Virus record (IMG/VR): IMGVR_UViG_3300042987_000147 | Span: 1 to 30,615 of that record | Strand: one strand, 5' to 3' | Source of the DNA: a virus | DNA: 30,615 nucleotides | Shown: positions 7,844-14,997 of the stretch, in pieces | Position numbering within the stretch: the stretch's first letter is position 1 | Layout of the letters: every line of letters begins with the position of its first letter | Program-made: the position numbers and the translations under genes | The notes under the pieces: model-generated | What the model was told of the DNA's origin: nothing | The model's input: the letters and a program-made list of their open reading frames with translations, nothing else | Database searches by the model: none

Positions 7844-8457
7844 ATCTCTACAGCATCTTCCCGACGGCGGTGGCCAAGTTTGAACTCGGTCGTGAGTACA
7901 CCGCCGAGGAAACTGCCTTTGTGGACTCGCAGGAAACGCACAAAAACCAAGGCAACACCACGAGCAACGACCGCTATGTGCTGCAGCACGACACGATGGC
8001 CAACCTCAAAGCGTTCGTCGAGGCCAGCGTGTGCGAGTATCTGCGAAGTATCTACGCGCCGAAAAACGAAGTCGGCTTACGCATCACGCAGTCGTGGCTC
8101 AACTACTGCAAGCCCGGTGAGTGGCACCACAAGCACGCGCACCCCAACAGTTTTATCAGCGGCGTTCTCTACATGAAGGCCGCACGCGAGCGCGACAAGA
8201 TTTACTTTTACCGCGACGGCTACCAGCAGATCAAAGTCCCGACGAACAACTGGAACCTGCACAACTCAGAGTCATGGTGGTTCGAGGTCGGCGCAGGCGA
8301 TTTGATGCTGTTCCCGTCTAGCCTCACGCACATGGTGGAATCCGTGCAGCAGGAGCGGGTATCGCTATCGTTCAACACTTTCCCAGTCGGCTATGTTGGG
8401 GAAGAAGAATCGCTGACGGCGTTGCATCTTGAAAACACTCAAGGCACAGCGCAATGA
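7840..8457 (+). CDS. 2-oxoglutarate/Fe(II)-dependent oxygenase family protein
   Basis: This encodes 205 aa from a GTG that overlaps the previous stop. The double-stranded beta-helix hallmarks of the 2OG-FeII_Oxy_5 type are present: WHHKHAHPNSFISGVLYM (residues 96-112), in which His100 and His102 align with the usual H.H iron ligands, then GDLMLFPSSLTHMVE with His164 as distal ligand, and ERVSLSFNT with Arg173 as probable 2-oxoglutarate ligand. All key residues are kept, so it should be active. The substrate is unknown. It sits among fibre genes, so hydroxylation of a virion protein is possible; such oxygenases are also widespread in aquatic phages in other contexts. Confidence 0.85.
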   Translation: MNLYSIFPTAVAKFELGREYTAEETAFVDSQETHKNQGNTTSNDRYVLQHDTMANLKAFVEASVCEYLRSIYAPKNEVGLRITQSWLNYCKPGEWHHKHAHPNSFISGVLYMKAARERDKIYFYRDGYQQIKVPTNNWNLHNSESWWFEVGAGDLMLFPSSLTHMVESVQQERVSLSFNTFPVGYVGEEESLTALHLENTQGTAQ

Positions 8458-8806
8458 CTTTGCGGAGTTTTATGCAGAATACGCACTTGATGATCTAGGA
8501 ATCTTCATGCACAAGCTGCCGGTCGCCTTTTTGCCAGTCATTAAGGCCGACATTGAGCAGCGCGGCATGGTTCATCCGATCATTATTTTCAGTCCTTACG
8601 AGCAGTACCAGACCGACCCGAATCCGGTGCTGCCCGCAAAGACAAGTTGGAAACGAGAGATACTGAGGGTGTACATGGGACACAAAAGGGTGTGGGTAGC
8701 GAGAGACTTAGGCTATACGCACATTTCTGCGTACCATGTACGGAAGGACAAACAGGCCCGAGCGTTATGCGGGCATACGACGATTAAAGAGTTTTGCCCA
8801 AATTGA
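8429..8806 (+). CDS. ParB/sulfiredoxin-like small protein
   Basis: The open frame allows a TTG start at 8429 inside the oxygenase gene (125 aa) or an ATG at 8507 with TAGGA a few bases upstream (99 aa). The second half reads VYMGHKRVWVARDLGYTHISAYHV, which resembles the G(H/N).R...A..LGYT.I.a.V signature of ParB-like domains. An earlier LPVAFLPVIKADIEQRGMVHPIII resembles their first strand and helix. ParB-like folds can bind CTP or DNA, or act as nucleases, but no catalytic claim can be made here. The start is uncertain; the longer form reads like protein throughout. Confidence 0.5.
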   Translation: MKTLKAQRNDFAEFYAEYALDDLGIFMHKLPVAFLPVIKADIEQRGMVHPIIIFSPYEQYQTDPNPVLPAKTSWKREILRVYMGHKRVWVARDLGYTHISAYHVRKDKQARALCGHTTIKEFCPN

Positions 8807-8816
8807 GGATTTAGAT

Positions 8817-9179
8817 ATGGCGCACTTTGCAGAGATTGATTCAAACGGCGTGGTGCAGCGCGTCATCGTTGTCGCCAACAAGGATACGGCTGACGCTAAT
8901 GGCAACGAGATTGAAGCCATCGGCGTTGCCTTTTGCCAGAACCTGCTCGGCGGGAACTGGAAGCAGACGAGCTACAACGCAACCATCCGCAAGCACTATG
9001 CTGGCATTGGCTACAAGTACGATGCCGCCCGCGATGCCTTTATCCCGCCAAAGCCCTATCCGTCATGGGTGCTCGATAGCGATTGCAACTGGCAAGCGCC
9101 GGTGCCGATGCCGGATGACGGCAAGATGTACACTTGGGATGAAGCCGCACAGGCGTGGGTCGCAAGCGAGGCAGCATGA
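8817..9179 (+). CDS. Conserved small virion-cassette protein, 120 aa
   Basis: The start is set at the ATG at 8817, since TTGAGGAT lies just upstream and a longer reading would overlap the previous gene. The protein begins MAHFAEIDSNGVVQRVIVV and continues with KDTADANGNE, QTSYNATIRKHYAGIGY and YPSWVLDSDCNWQAPVPMP. It is rich in Tyr and Trp. I recall this layout (short beta strand, then Trp/Tyr-rich loops) from proteins common next to fibre genes of cyanophages and other aquatic phages, without a known role. Its stop overlaps the next ATG by four bases. Confidence 0.7.
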   Translation: MAHFAEIDSNGVVQRVIVVANKDTADANGNEIEAIGVAFCQNLLGGNWKQTSYNATIRKHYAGIGYKYDAARDAFIPPKPYPSWVLDSDCNWQAPVPMPDDGKMYTWDEAAQAWVASEAA

Positions 9180-9448
9180 ACTGGAAAGTCACCAAACTGC
9201 GTGTGATTGATGTCGGCGATCTCGCCGATGTTGTCATGGCCGTGAGCTATGAGGTCGGCAAAATCACTGGCACGGTGACGATCAAGCCGCCGGGTGCGAC
9301 CTTTATTCCATTTGCCGACCTGACTGAAGATCAGGTACTCGGCTGGGTTTGGGCCGAAGTCGATAAGGCAGGCATCGAGGCGCGAGCGATTGCAGCGGCA
9401 GTGCCTATTGTTGAGTCGGCTGAAAAGCCATTGCCGTGGAGTGAATAA
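9176..9448 (+). CDS. Small protein preceding the large fibre (DUF7936-like), 90 aa
   Basis: The chosen start is the ATG in the ATGA overlap with the upstream gene. The sequence MNWKVTKLRVIDVGDLADVV, then a GTVTIKPPG strand and DLTEDQVLGWVWAEVDKAGIEA, reads as a small alpha/beta domain. The DLTE.QVLGWVW part is a pattern I associate with DUF7936-type phage proteins (name from memory). Its stop codon touches the ATG of the 744-aa fibre with no gap, so it may assist or cap that fibre. Function unknown. Confidence 0.65.
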   Translation: MNWKVTKLRVIDVGDLADVVMAVSYEVGKITGTVTIKPPGATFIPFADLTEDQVLGWVWAEVDKAGIEARAIAAAVPIVESAEKPLPWSE

Positions 9449-11683
9449 ATGACGCAGGGCGTAATCAAGATTTCCGAGTTGCCGGTTGCTACGGCCCCTT
9501 TGAGCAACTCCGATGTCACTGTGGTGGTGCAAAACGGCGTCACCAAGAAAACGTCTGTTTCCAACATTAACCCTGACCCGGTTAACGTCAAAGCGTTGGG
9601 CGCTACGGGCGACGGCGTAACGGACGATTCCGCTGCTTTCAACGCAGCATGGCAAGCCATCAAGCTGACGGGCGGGAGTATCTTGGTGCCGCCTGGGACT
9701 TACCTCCTTAACGCCCAGTGGCTTTGCGACATTGATACCAACGCCCCGCACAACTACGAGATCACAGGTTACGGTGCCACGCTCAAGGCTGGCTCTGCGG
9801 TGACGGGCTGGGCCATCAAGGTGTTGGATGGCTTCAACAACTTTGGTCTTAAGATTGAGGGTTTGGGGTTTGACCACCGTAACAACACGACGGTCAACGG
9901 CTGCATTCAGGGCATGGGTACGCGAAACCTGCGTATCGTGAAATGTTCTGTGGAAGCCTCGCTCACTAAAGCGGGGTGGGCGGCGGTGCAGCTGCAGAAC
10001 GCCACATCAGGCGTGGCAGACACCGGGTGCCAGTGGACGACCATCGACGGATTCACTACTCGCGCTCGGCAGGGCGCAAATACGTTTGTCGCGCAGACAA
10101 CGGCGACCACTACGCTTACCTCCGGCAGTACCTCGATGACGGTCGCTGCGGTTACGGGAACGATTCAAATCGGGCAGACCGTGTTTGACATTGCGGGCAT
10201 TCCTGTCGGCGGTCAAAACCTTTTGCCGCTTGGCACCATCGTGGTTGCACAGGTCTCTGGCACCACGGGCGGCGCTGGCGTTTACACGCTCTCCAATACC
10301 GCGCTCGGCAGCAGCACTACCGACACCGTGGCATTTGCTCAATACAACAGTTATGGCGTGCGAATGATTGGCAGCCAGAACGCGACCAAGATCATCAACT
10401 GCTCATTCGCTACGGTGATTGATGCGGTGCGTCTTGATGTCGATGGCGCTGGCAATCCGGCATTTCCGAACGCGGTACGCATCGAGCGCAATGACTTTGA
10501 AGGCGTCACCAACGCAATCAAGATTAACTGCGTCAGTCCCGCCACCATCATGCCGTCTGGCCTGATTTGCAACAGCAACCGGGTGGAGTCGGTCTACAGT
10601 TATCTCAACATCGGCGGCAATGACACGATCACGGCTGATGCTGCGTCCTTTACAGGGTCAATCACGGCAGGCACAAAGATTCTGACAGTGACAGGCTGCA
10701 CAGGAACGATTGCGGCAGGTTCGACAATCCGTGGCGCTGGCGTAAACAACCCGTCGGTCATCGCAGCTTATGGCACAGGTGGCACCACAGGCGTGGGCGG
10801 CAATGGTACCTATGAAGTCAGTCTGACCGCGCCCGTCACGCTGACCTCTGTGGCAATGACGGTGAGCGGCGTTCCGACGATACTCAATCACTCGAACCCG
10901 CCAGTGCTTGGCCCTGACTATGCGGTGGTTGAATCGACGTCGGATCGTTACGTCATCAACCCCAACTATCAGATCGTCTACGGAATGCAGTCAACCTATT
11001 ACGCTGCATCACTCAGCAAGGCAGGTGGCCCGAACAACTACACTATCATTGCTGAAGGGACGGGTAACAACGTCATCATCAGCAATCTGTCCAATCTTTC
11101 TGCATGGAATAGCGCGCATTTAGTGTTGGGCCAGTACCACTATTGGACAGATGCGAGTGGCGTCCTGCGTTCAAAACTCGGAGCGCCATCAAGCGACACC
11201 GATGGAACGCCCTACACCAACAACATCAATGCACCTTCGCCGAATGAAGGCAATTTCTTGTATTACGACGCTACGACTTCAAAATGGGTCAATACAGGAA
11301 ACCTTAGTTTCAATGACAGCACAAACAGCACTTCTGTTGTTGGTGGAAATTTTATCTGGGGCAACGGCAGTACCATCGCGGGCCGTCTGAGTTACGATGC
11401 CAACGGCGTTTACGTTGGTGGCTCGACCAACCACCCCATCGTGTTCGATCCCAACAACGTCGAGAGGGCGCGTATTGCGACCGACGGTAACGTGGTGGTC
11501 GGAACTGCAGCGGTGCCTACAACGGCGACCTCTGCGTTCTTGTGGATAACGTCCTGTGCTGGCGCGCCGACCGGAGCGCCGACAGCGCCCTATACGAACG
11601 CTGCGGCACTTGTGGTTGATACGACAAACGAACGACTGTACGTCCGCGTCGGTTCGACTTGGAAATATGCGACCTTAACGTAA
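9449..11683 (+). CDS. Large tail fibre/tailspike with pectate-lyase-like beta-helix
   Basis: This 744-aa protein starts with a KISELPVATAP...VVQNGVTKKTSV adaptor (residues 7-36). It then has GATGDGVTDDSAAFNAAW (51-68) and GGSILVPPGTYLL (75-87), the entry of a pectate_lyase_3-type right-handed beta-helix. Two copies of an inserted beta domain follow, at about 216-295 and 396-477, both with S.T.LTV..(V/C)TGTI..G and GTGG..G.G.Y (T/E) patterns. The C-terminal end (ALVVDTTNERLYVRVGSTWKY) looks like a trimer tip. It probably binds or degrades host surface polysaccharide. Enzyme residues could not be assigned. Confidence 0.82.
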   Translation: MTQGVIKISELPVATAPLSNSDVTVVVQNGVTKKTSVSNINPDPVNVKALGATGDGVTDDSAAFNAAWQAIKLTGGSILVPPGTYLLNAQWLCDIDTNAPHNYEITGYGATLKAGSAVTGWAIKVLDGFNNFGLKIEGLGFDHRNNTTVNGCIQGMGTRNLRIVKCSVEASLTKAGWAAVQLQNATSGVADTGCQWTTIDGFTTRARQGANTFVAQTTATTTLTSGSTSMTVAAVTGTIQIGQTVFDIAGIPVGGQNLLPLGTIVVAQVSGTTGGAGVYTLSNTALGSSTTDTVAFAQYNSYGVRMIGSQNATKIINCSFATVIDAVRLDVDGAGNPAFPNAVRIERNDFEGVTNAIKINCVSPATIMPSGLICNSNRVESVYSYLNIGGNDTITADAASFTGSITAGTKILTVTGCTGTIAAGSTIRGAGVNNPSVIAAYGTGGTTGVGGNGTYEVSLTAPVTLTSVAMTVSGVPTILNHSNPPVLGPDYAVVESTSDRYVINPNYQIVYGMQSTYYAASLSKAGGPNNYTIIAEGTGNNVIISNLSNLSAWNSAHLVLGQYHYWTDASGVLRSKLGAPSSDTDGTPYTNNINAPSPNEGNFLYYDATTSKWVNTGNLSFNDSTNSTSVVGGNFIWGNGSTIAGRLSYDANGVYVGGSTNHPIVFDPNNVERARIATDGNVVVGTAAVPTTATSAFLWITSCAGAPTGAPTAPYTNAAALVVDTTNERLYVRVGSTWKYATLT

Positions 11684-11760
11684 GTTGCAGCGCCGCAACA
11701 GTTAGAGTATTGTTTTTACCGTACTGGCCCGGATGACCAGGGTTCCAAAAAGGAACACAA
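11684..11760 (+). promoter_or_regulatory. Leader before scaffold: hairpin covering the ribosome-binding site
   Basis: The 77-bp gap between fibre and scaffold is the longest in this part of the genome. GTTCC (11742-11746), five A, and GGAAC (11752-11756) form a hairpin whose 3' arm contains the AAGGA ribosome-binding sequence of the scaffold ATG at 11761. Just upstream, CTGG (11724-11727) and CCAG (11737-11740) can form a second weaker stem. The layout would let translation be tuned by RNA folding or by a bound protein. Confidence 0.5.
11685..11713 (+). promoter_or_regulatory. Weak candidate sigma70-type promoter for scaffold/capsid
   Basis: TTGCAG (11685-11690) and TATTGT (11708-11713) are 17 bp apart. 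Matches to consensus are 3 of 6 and 4 of 6. The placement before the highly expressed scaffold and capsid genes is sensible, but matches this weak occur by chance. The -35 part also overlaps a small GTTGC/GCAAC inverted repeat. Confidence 0.25.
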
Positions 11761-12543
11761 ATGGCTGACGAAAATCAGTTGGTTGAGCAAGTAGCGGCAG
11801 AAGCCGCGCCGGAAGTGGCGGTCACGGCGACCCCACAACCCGAAGTCGCTGCCCAAGAGGCGGCATCGCCGGAGGAAAAGCCTGCCAAGACGTTTACTCA
11901 AGAAGAGTTGGACGCGATGGTCGGCAAGAGGCTTGCACGGGAACGTCGCAAGTGGGAACGAGAGCAAGCGCTGAAGGCACCGGCTGAAAGGTCGGCATCG
12001 GAAGCCCTGCCGGATAAGGAAGTAGACCCTGACGCCTACGCGGAAGCCCTAGCGGTCCGTAAGGCCGAAGAACTCCTTGCCAAGCGGGAAGCCGAGCGCC
12101 AGCAGCACGAACTCTTGAGCGCCTATCACGAACGCGAAGAGGCGGCACGGGATCGGTACGATGACTTCGAGCAAGTCGCGTACAACCAGAGCCTGCCAAT
12201 TACGACCGTGATGGCGCAGACGATTCAGGCATCGGATGTTGGGCCAGACGTAGCGTACTACCTAGGCTCCAACCCCCGAGAGGCTGACCGTATTTCCCGC
12301 CTGTCGCCCTACCTTCAGGCCAAGGAGATCGGCAAGATCGAGGCCAAATTGGCTGACAATCCGCCGGTCAAAAAGACAACCAGCGCACCGCCCCCGCTGA
12401 AGCCGGTAACGGCTAGAGGCACGGCGAACGGCTCTTACGAGACGACAGACCCACGGTCGGTAACGGCTATGAGTACGTCGGAATGGATTGAGGCCGAACG
12501 TCGTCGCCAGATCAAGCAGTGGGAAGCGGCGCAGAGACGTTAA
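11761..12543 (+). CDS. Capsid scaffolding protein
   Basis: This encodes 260 residues of mostly charged helix. It opens with a long Ala/Glu/Pro-rich flexible region (to ~40), then FTQEELDAMVGKRLARERRKWERE, a signature I know from scaffold proteins of P22-like phages, followed by extended coiled-coil to ~130. ISRLSPYLQAKEIGKIEAKL follows, and the basic C-terminal end (EAERRRQIKQWEAAQRR) would bind coat protein. It acts inside the growing procapsid and leaves on maturation. P22 gp8 is 303 aa. Gene order scaffold-coat is the standard one. Translation may be modulated by the hairpin at 11742-11756. Confidence 0.85.
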   Translation: MADENQLVEQVAAEAAPEVAVTATPQPEVAAQEAASPEEKPAKTFTQEELDAMVGKRLARERRKWEREQALKAPAERSASEALPDKEVDPDAYAEALAVRKAEELLAKREAERQQHELLSAYHEREEAARDRYDDFEQVAYNQSLPITTVMAQTIQASDVGPDVAYYLGSNPREADRISRLSPYLQAKEIGKIEAKLADNPPVKKTTSAPPPLKPVTARGTANGSYETTDPRSVTAMSTSEWIEAERRRQIKQWEAAQRR

Positions 12544-12570
12544 CCATTTTTTAAAACAGGAGTATTTAAC

Positions 12571-14539
12571 ATGGCCAATACCCTTCTGACGATCGATATG
12601 ATCACTCGGAAGGCGCTTGAGATTAATTTCAGTCTCACTCGGGAGTAATCCCGAGACCAAATAACCGTGTGAATTCGGTGAAACCCATGTAAGATGATTA
12701 CATGGAAACACCGAGCCAAGGTTTGAGGCGGAAACGACGAGACGACTGCGAACTGGACGAAACGGAACTCGCTCAACGGCGACGGGAAGAAAAGTACAGA
12801 GAGCAGAATCGAGAGAAGATTCGGCAACGGATGCGTGACTGGCGAGCTGCAAACCAAGACAAGATCAAGGGTTACAGCAAAAGGTTACGAGACCGGAAGT
12901 TTGCGGAGGCAACTCCAGAAGAAGCGGCTCAGATAAGGGCTGCTGAAGCGGAGAAAACCCGAAGACTTCAACGCCAAGTCAAGGATTTGGTTTATGCAGC
13001 GTATGGCGGATATATCTGCAAATGCTGCGGCGAAACCGAGCCGATGTTTCTTTCGATTGATCATATAGAGAACAACGGGGCTGCCGAAAGGCGATCCGGC
13101 GTGTACAAAGGCGGTGGTAGTGCGTTTTACGCATGGCTAAAGAAGCAAGGCTTCCCGCCCGGATACCAAGTTCTCTGCATGAACTGTCAAGTCGGCAAAC
13201 ACAAAAACAAAGGTGTTTGTCCGCATCATTCAAGGTGTAACGACTAGGGCGAAAGCCCGTACAGCCAAGCGGCTGGAAGCGCACGGCCCCTCCGAAAGAG
13301 GGTGAAGAGATAGTCTGCTCTGCAGGGTGACCTGCAGCAGCCCGAAAGGGCGGTCTAGGAAGTAGCGAGCCTAGGCGAACACAAGGTCTGGAAAACAATT
13401 TGGTTATTACCCGGAATGTCAATCGCCAGTACGACAACAGTTACGCTGTGGAAGGCGCCAAGATCGGCACTACCCTGCGTATCCGTCTGCCGGACCGCGC
13501 CCTTGTGACTGACGGTGCCGCCCTGCAGGTGCAGGACGACAACGAGCAGTTCACCACGCTGACCGTTGCTTCGCAGAAGCACATCGGCGTGAACTTCACG
13601 ACTGCCGAAATGACGATGCAGTTGGACGACTTCGCCGAGCGTGTTCTCAAGCCGCGTATCTCGCAGCTTGCGGCCTCGATTGACGCGGACGTTGCCAACA
13701 GCTTCAACAGCATCTTCCAGTCGGTCGGCACCCCCGGCACCACGCCGAGCAGCACCCAAGTTCTGCTCGCCGCACAGCAGAAGCTCAACGAAGCCGCCGC
13801 TGTGATGCAGCCGCGTTATGTCACCGTGAACCCGGCTGCTAACGCCGCGCTCATCGAGGGCATGAAGGGTCTCTTCAACCCGGTCAGCACCATCTCGGCG
13901 CAGTTCAAGAACGGTATGTTCGGCGAAGGCATCCTTGGTTTTAACGAGCTGAATATGTCGCAGTCGATCAAGCAGTTCACGACCGGCAGCCGTGCGGCAA
14001 CCACCACGGTGAGTGCCACGGTGTCCACGCAGGGCGCGACCACGATTACCCTCGTGGGCGTGGACGGACAGACCTTGAAGAAGGGCGATGTGTTCACGGT
14101 GGCGAACGTGTTTGCGGTCAACCCGCAGACCCGCGAGTCCACCGGTTCGCTTCAGCAGTTTGTGGTGACTGAGGACATTACTGCGGCCAGCAGCTTGTAC
14201 ACGAACGTGAAGATCAGCCCGGCGATCTACACTTCGTCGCACGCTCTGGCAACCGTCAACTCGTTCCCGCAGGCCGCTGCGGCGGTGACGTTCTTGGGCG
14301 GCGCGTCCACGCAGTACCCGCAGAACCTTGTGTACCATCGCGATGCAATTGCCTTCGCCACGGCAGACCTTCTCATGCCGCAGGGCGTTGACATGGCTTC
14401 GCGCCAGGTTCACAACGGCATCTCCATGCGCGTTGTTCGTCAGTACGACATCAACAACGACCGTATGCCGTGCCGTATCGACGTGCTGTATGGCTACTCG
14501 GTGATTCGTCCGCAGATGGCCGTGCGCCTCTGGGGCTAA
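12571..14539 (+). CDS. Major capsid protein, P22 coat-like, split by a group I intron
   Basis: The reading is join(12571-12623, 13387-14539), 401 aa. Exon 1 gives MANTLLTIDMITRKALE and the first two bases of Ile18. Exon 2 supplies the third base and continues LENNLVITRNVNRQYDNSYAVEGAKIG, the continuous N-terminal signature of P22 gp5-like coat proteins. Later family-type segments include VNFTTAEMTMQLDDFAERVLKP and the C-terminal YGYSVIRPQMAVRLWG. AGGAG (12558-12562) lies 8 nt before the ATG. Without splicing, translation ends after 25 codons at TAA 12646-12648. The protein is slightly shorter than P22 coat (430 aa). Splice sites were chosen from the U.G pair in P1 and the terminal intron G. 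Confidence 0.9.
12624..13386 (+). ncRNA. Group I self-splicing intron, subgroup IA-like, in the capsid gene
   Basis: All core helices can be drawn. P1: exon 12618-12623 with 12632-12637, ending in U.G at the 5' splice site. P2: 12638-12644/12649-12655, perfect. P3: 12665-12671/13280-13286. P4: 12675-12680/12709-12714. P5: 12685-12690/12700-12705. P6: short, about 12715-12717/13234-13236. P7: GACTA 13242-13246/TAGTC 13311-13315. Two extra hairpins between P7 and P3 (13247-13258 and 13262-13275) match the P7.1/P7.2 of subgroup IA. P8: 13288-13292/13298-13302. P9: 13320-13326/13331-13337 with a GTGA loop. P9.1: 13340-13351. P9.2: 13355-13359/13370-13374. The intron ends in G13386. The P7-P9 stretch resembles the T4 td intron as I remember it. 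Confidence 0.9.
12702..13247 (+). CDS. HNH homing endonuclease encoded in the intron
   Basis: This encodes 181 aa. The first ~95 residues are highly charged helix (RRREEKYREQNREKIRQRMRDW), likely for DNA binding. The C-terminal half is a zinc-ribbon HNH domain: YICKCCGE with Cys106/108/109, FLSIDHIENNG with Asp120-His121 and Asn124/125, FYAWLKKQGFP, then VLCMNCQVGKHKN with Cys159 and Cys162, and VCPHH. All residues expected for activity are present. Such enzymes cut intronless alleles so that the intron is copied in; here the expected target is the capsid gene around codon 18. The ORF lies in the P6 loop: its ATG is in the P5 stem and its TAG in P7. Ribosome-binding signal is weak. Confidence 0.88.
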   Translation: METPSQGLRRKRRDDCELDETELAQRRREEKYREQNREKIRQRMRDWRAANQDKIKGYSKRLRDRKFAEATPEEAAQIRAAEAEKTRRLQRQVKDLVYAAYGGYICKCCGETEPMFLSIDHIENNGAAERRSGVYKGGGSAFYAWLKKQGFPPGYQVLCMNCQVGKHKNKGVCPHHSRCND

Positions 14540-14566
14540 CCCTTTAACTCACAGGAGTAACTACTC

Positions 14567-14962
14567 ATGTCTCTTCCGAACGGTACTAGTGGGTATCAGT
14601 TTAATGCGGGCAACGTCGGCGAAGCCCTGCTGTTTCCGCAGGGCGCCCCGACGGCGCTGACGGCTGCGGCAACGGCAACGGCTGCCCAGTTGGCGAATGG
14701 CCTCTTCACGTTCAACGGCACGGCGGGCGATTTGACTCTCCCGACGGTTGCTGACCTTGAAGCGGTCGTCAACGTGGACAAGCCGGATGTGGCTTTCGAC
14801 TTTTTTGTTATCAACATCGACGCAACCACGGACGACATTACTGTCGCCACGAACACGGGTTGGTCGCTTGTGGGCAACATGAAGGTTGACGAGGCCACCT
14901 CGGGGCACTTCCGCGCTCGCAAGACCGGCAGTGGCACTTGGACCTGCTACCGCATCTCGTAA
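14567..14962 (+). CDS. Probable capsid decoration/fibre protein, 131 aa
   Basis: It starts after CACAGGAGTAACTACTC, a strong ribosome-binding site, 27 nt after the capsid stop. It has low charge and many Thr/Ala/Gly residues in alternating beta patterns. FTFNGTAGDLTLPTVADLEAVV is followed by FDFFVINIDATTDDITVA, a GWSLVGN motif, and FRARKTGSGTWTCYRIS at the end. I recall this TLPT...F.F.VIN...GW..VGN...F..R.T....TCYR.S order from small proteins coded next to capsid genes, and it fits a jelly-roll-like decoration or head fibre. Head association is inferred from place and strong translation signal. Confidence 0.7.
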   Translation: MSLPNGTSGYQFNAGNVGEALLFPQGAPTALTAAATATAAQLANGLFTFNGTAGDLTLPTVADLEAVVNVDKPDVAFDFFVINIDATTDDITVATNTGWSLVGNMKVDEATSGHFRARKTGSGTWTCYRIS

Positions 14963-14969
14963 TGGCAAC

Positions 14970-14997
14970 GCCCTCGGCGGGGCAACCCGCCGGGGGC
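14970..14997 (+). terminator. Strong 12-bp hairpin with GCAA loop between two head genes
   Basis: The arms 14970-14981 and 14986-14997 pair over 12 bp, with one G.U pair and the rest mostly G-C, closed by a GCAA tetraloop. It lies 8 bases after the decoration gene stop and 22 bases before the next start. No T-run follows, so it is not a textbook intrinsic terminator. It may be a partial terminator or a block against 3' exonuclease that protects the upstream capsid messages. Confidence 0.5.

Noticed and set aside
8454-8498. ATGA-coupled start at 8454 after the oxygenase
   Set aside because: The frame closes after 14 codons at a TAG, so it cannot be the start of the ParB-like gene, which is in another frame.
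12571-13400. Capsid gene broken by a frameshift or insertion (pseudogene)
   Set aside because: Exon ends join in frame to restore the conserved coat N-terminus, and the insert shows complete group I intron helices, so splicing explains it better.
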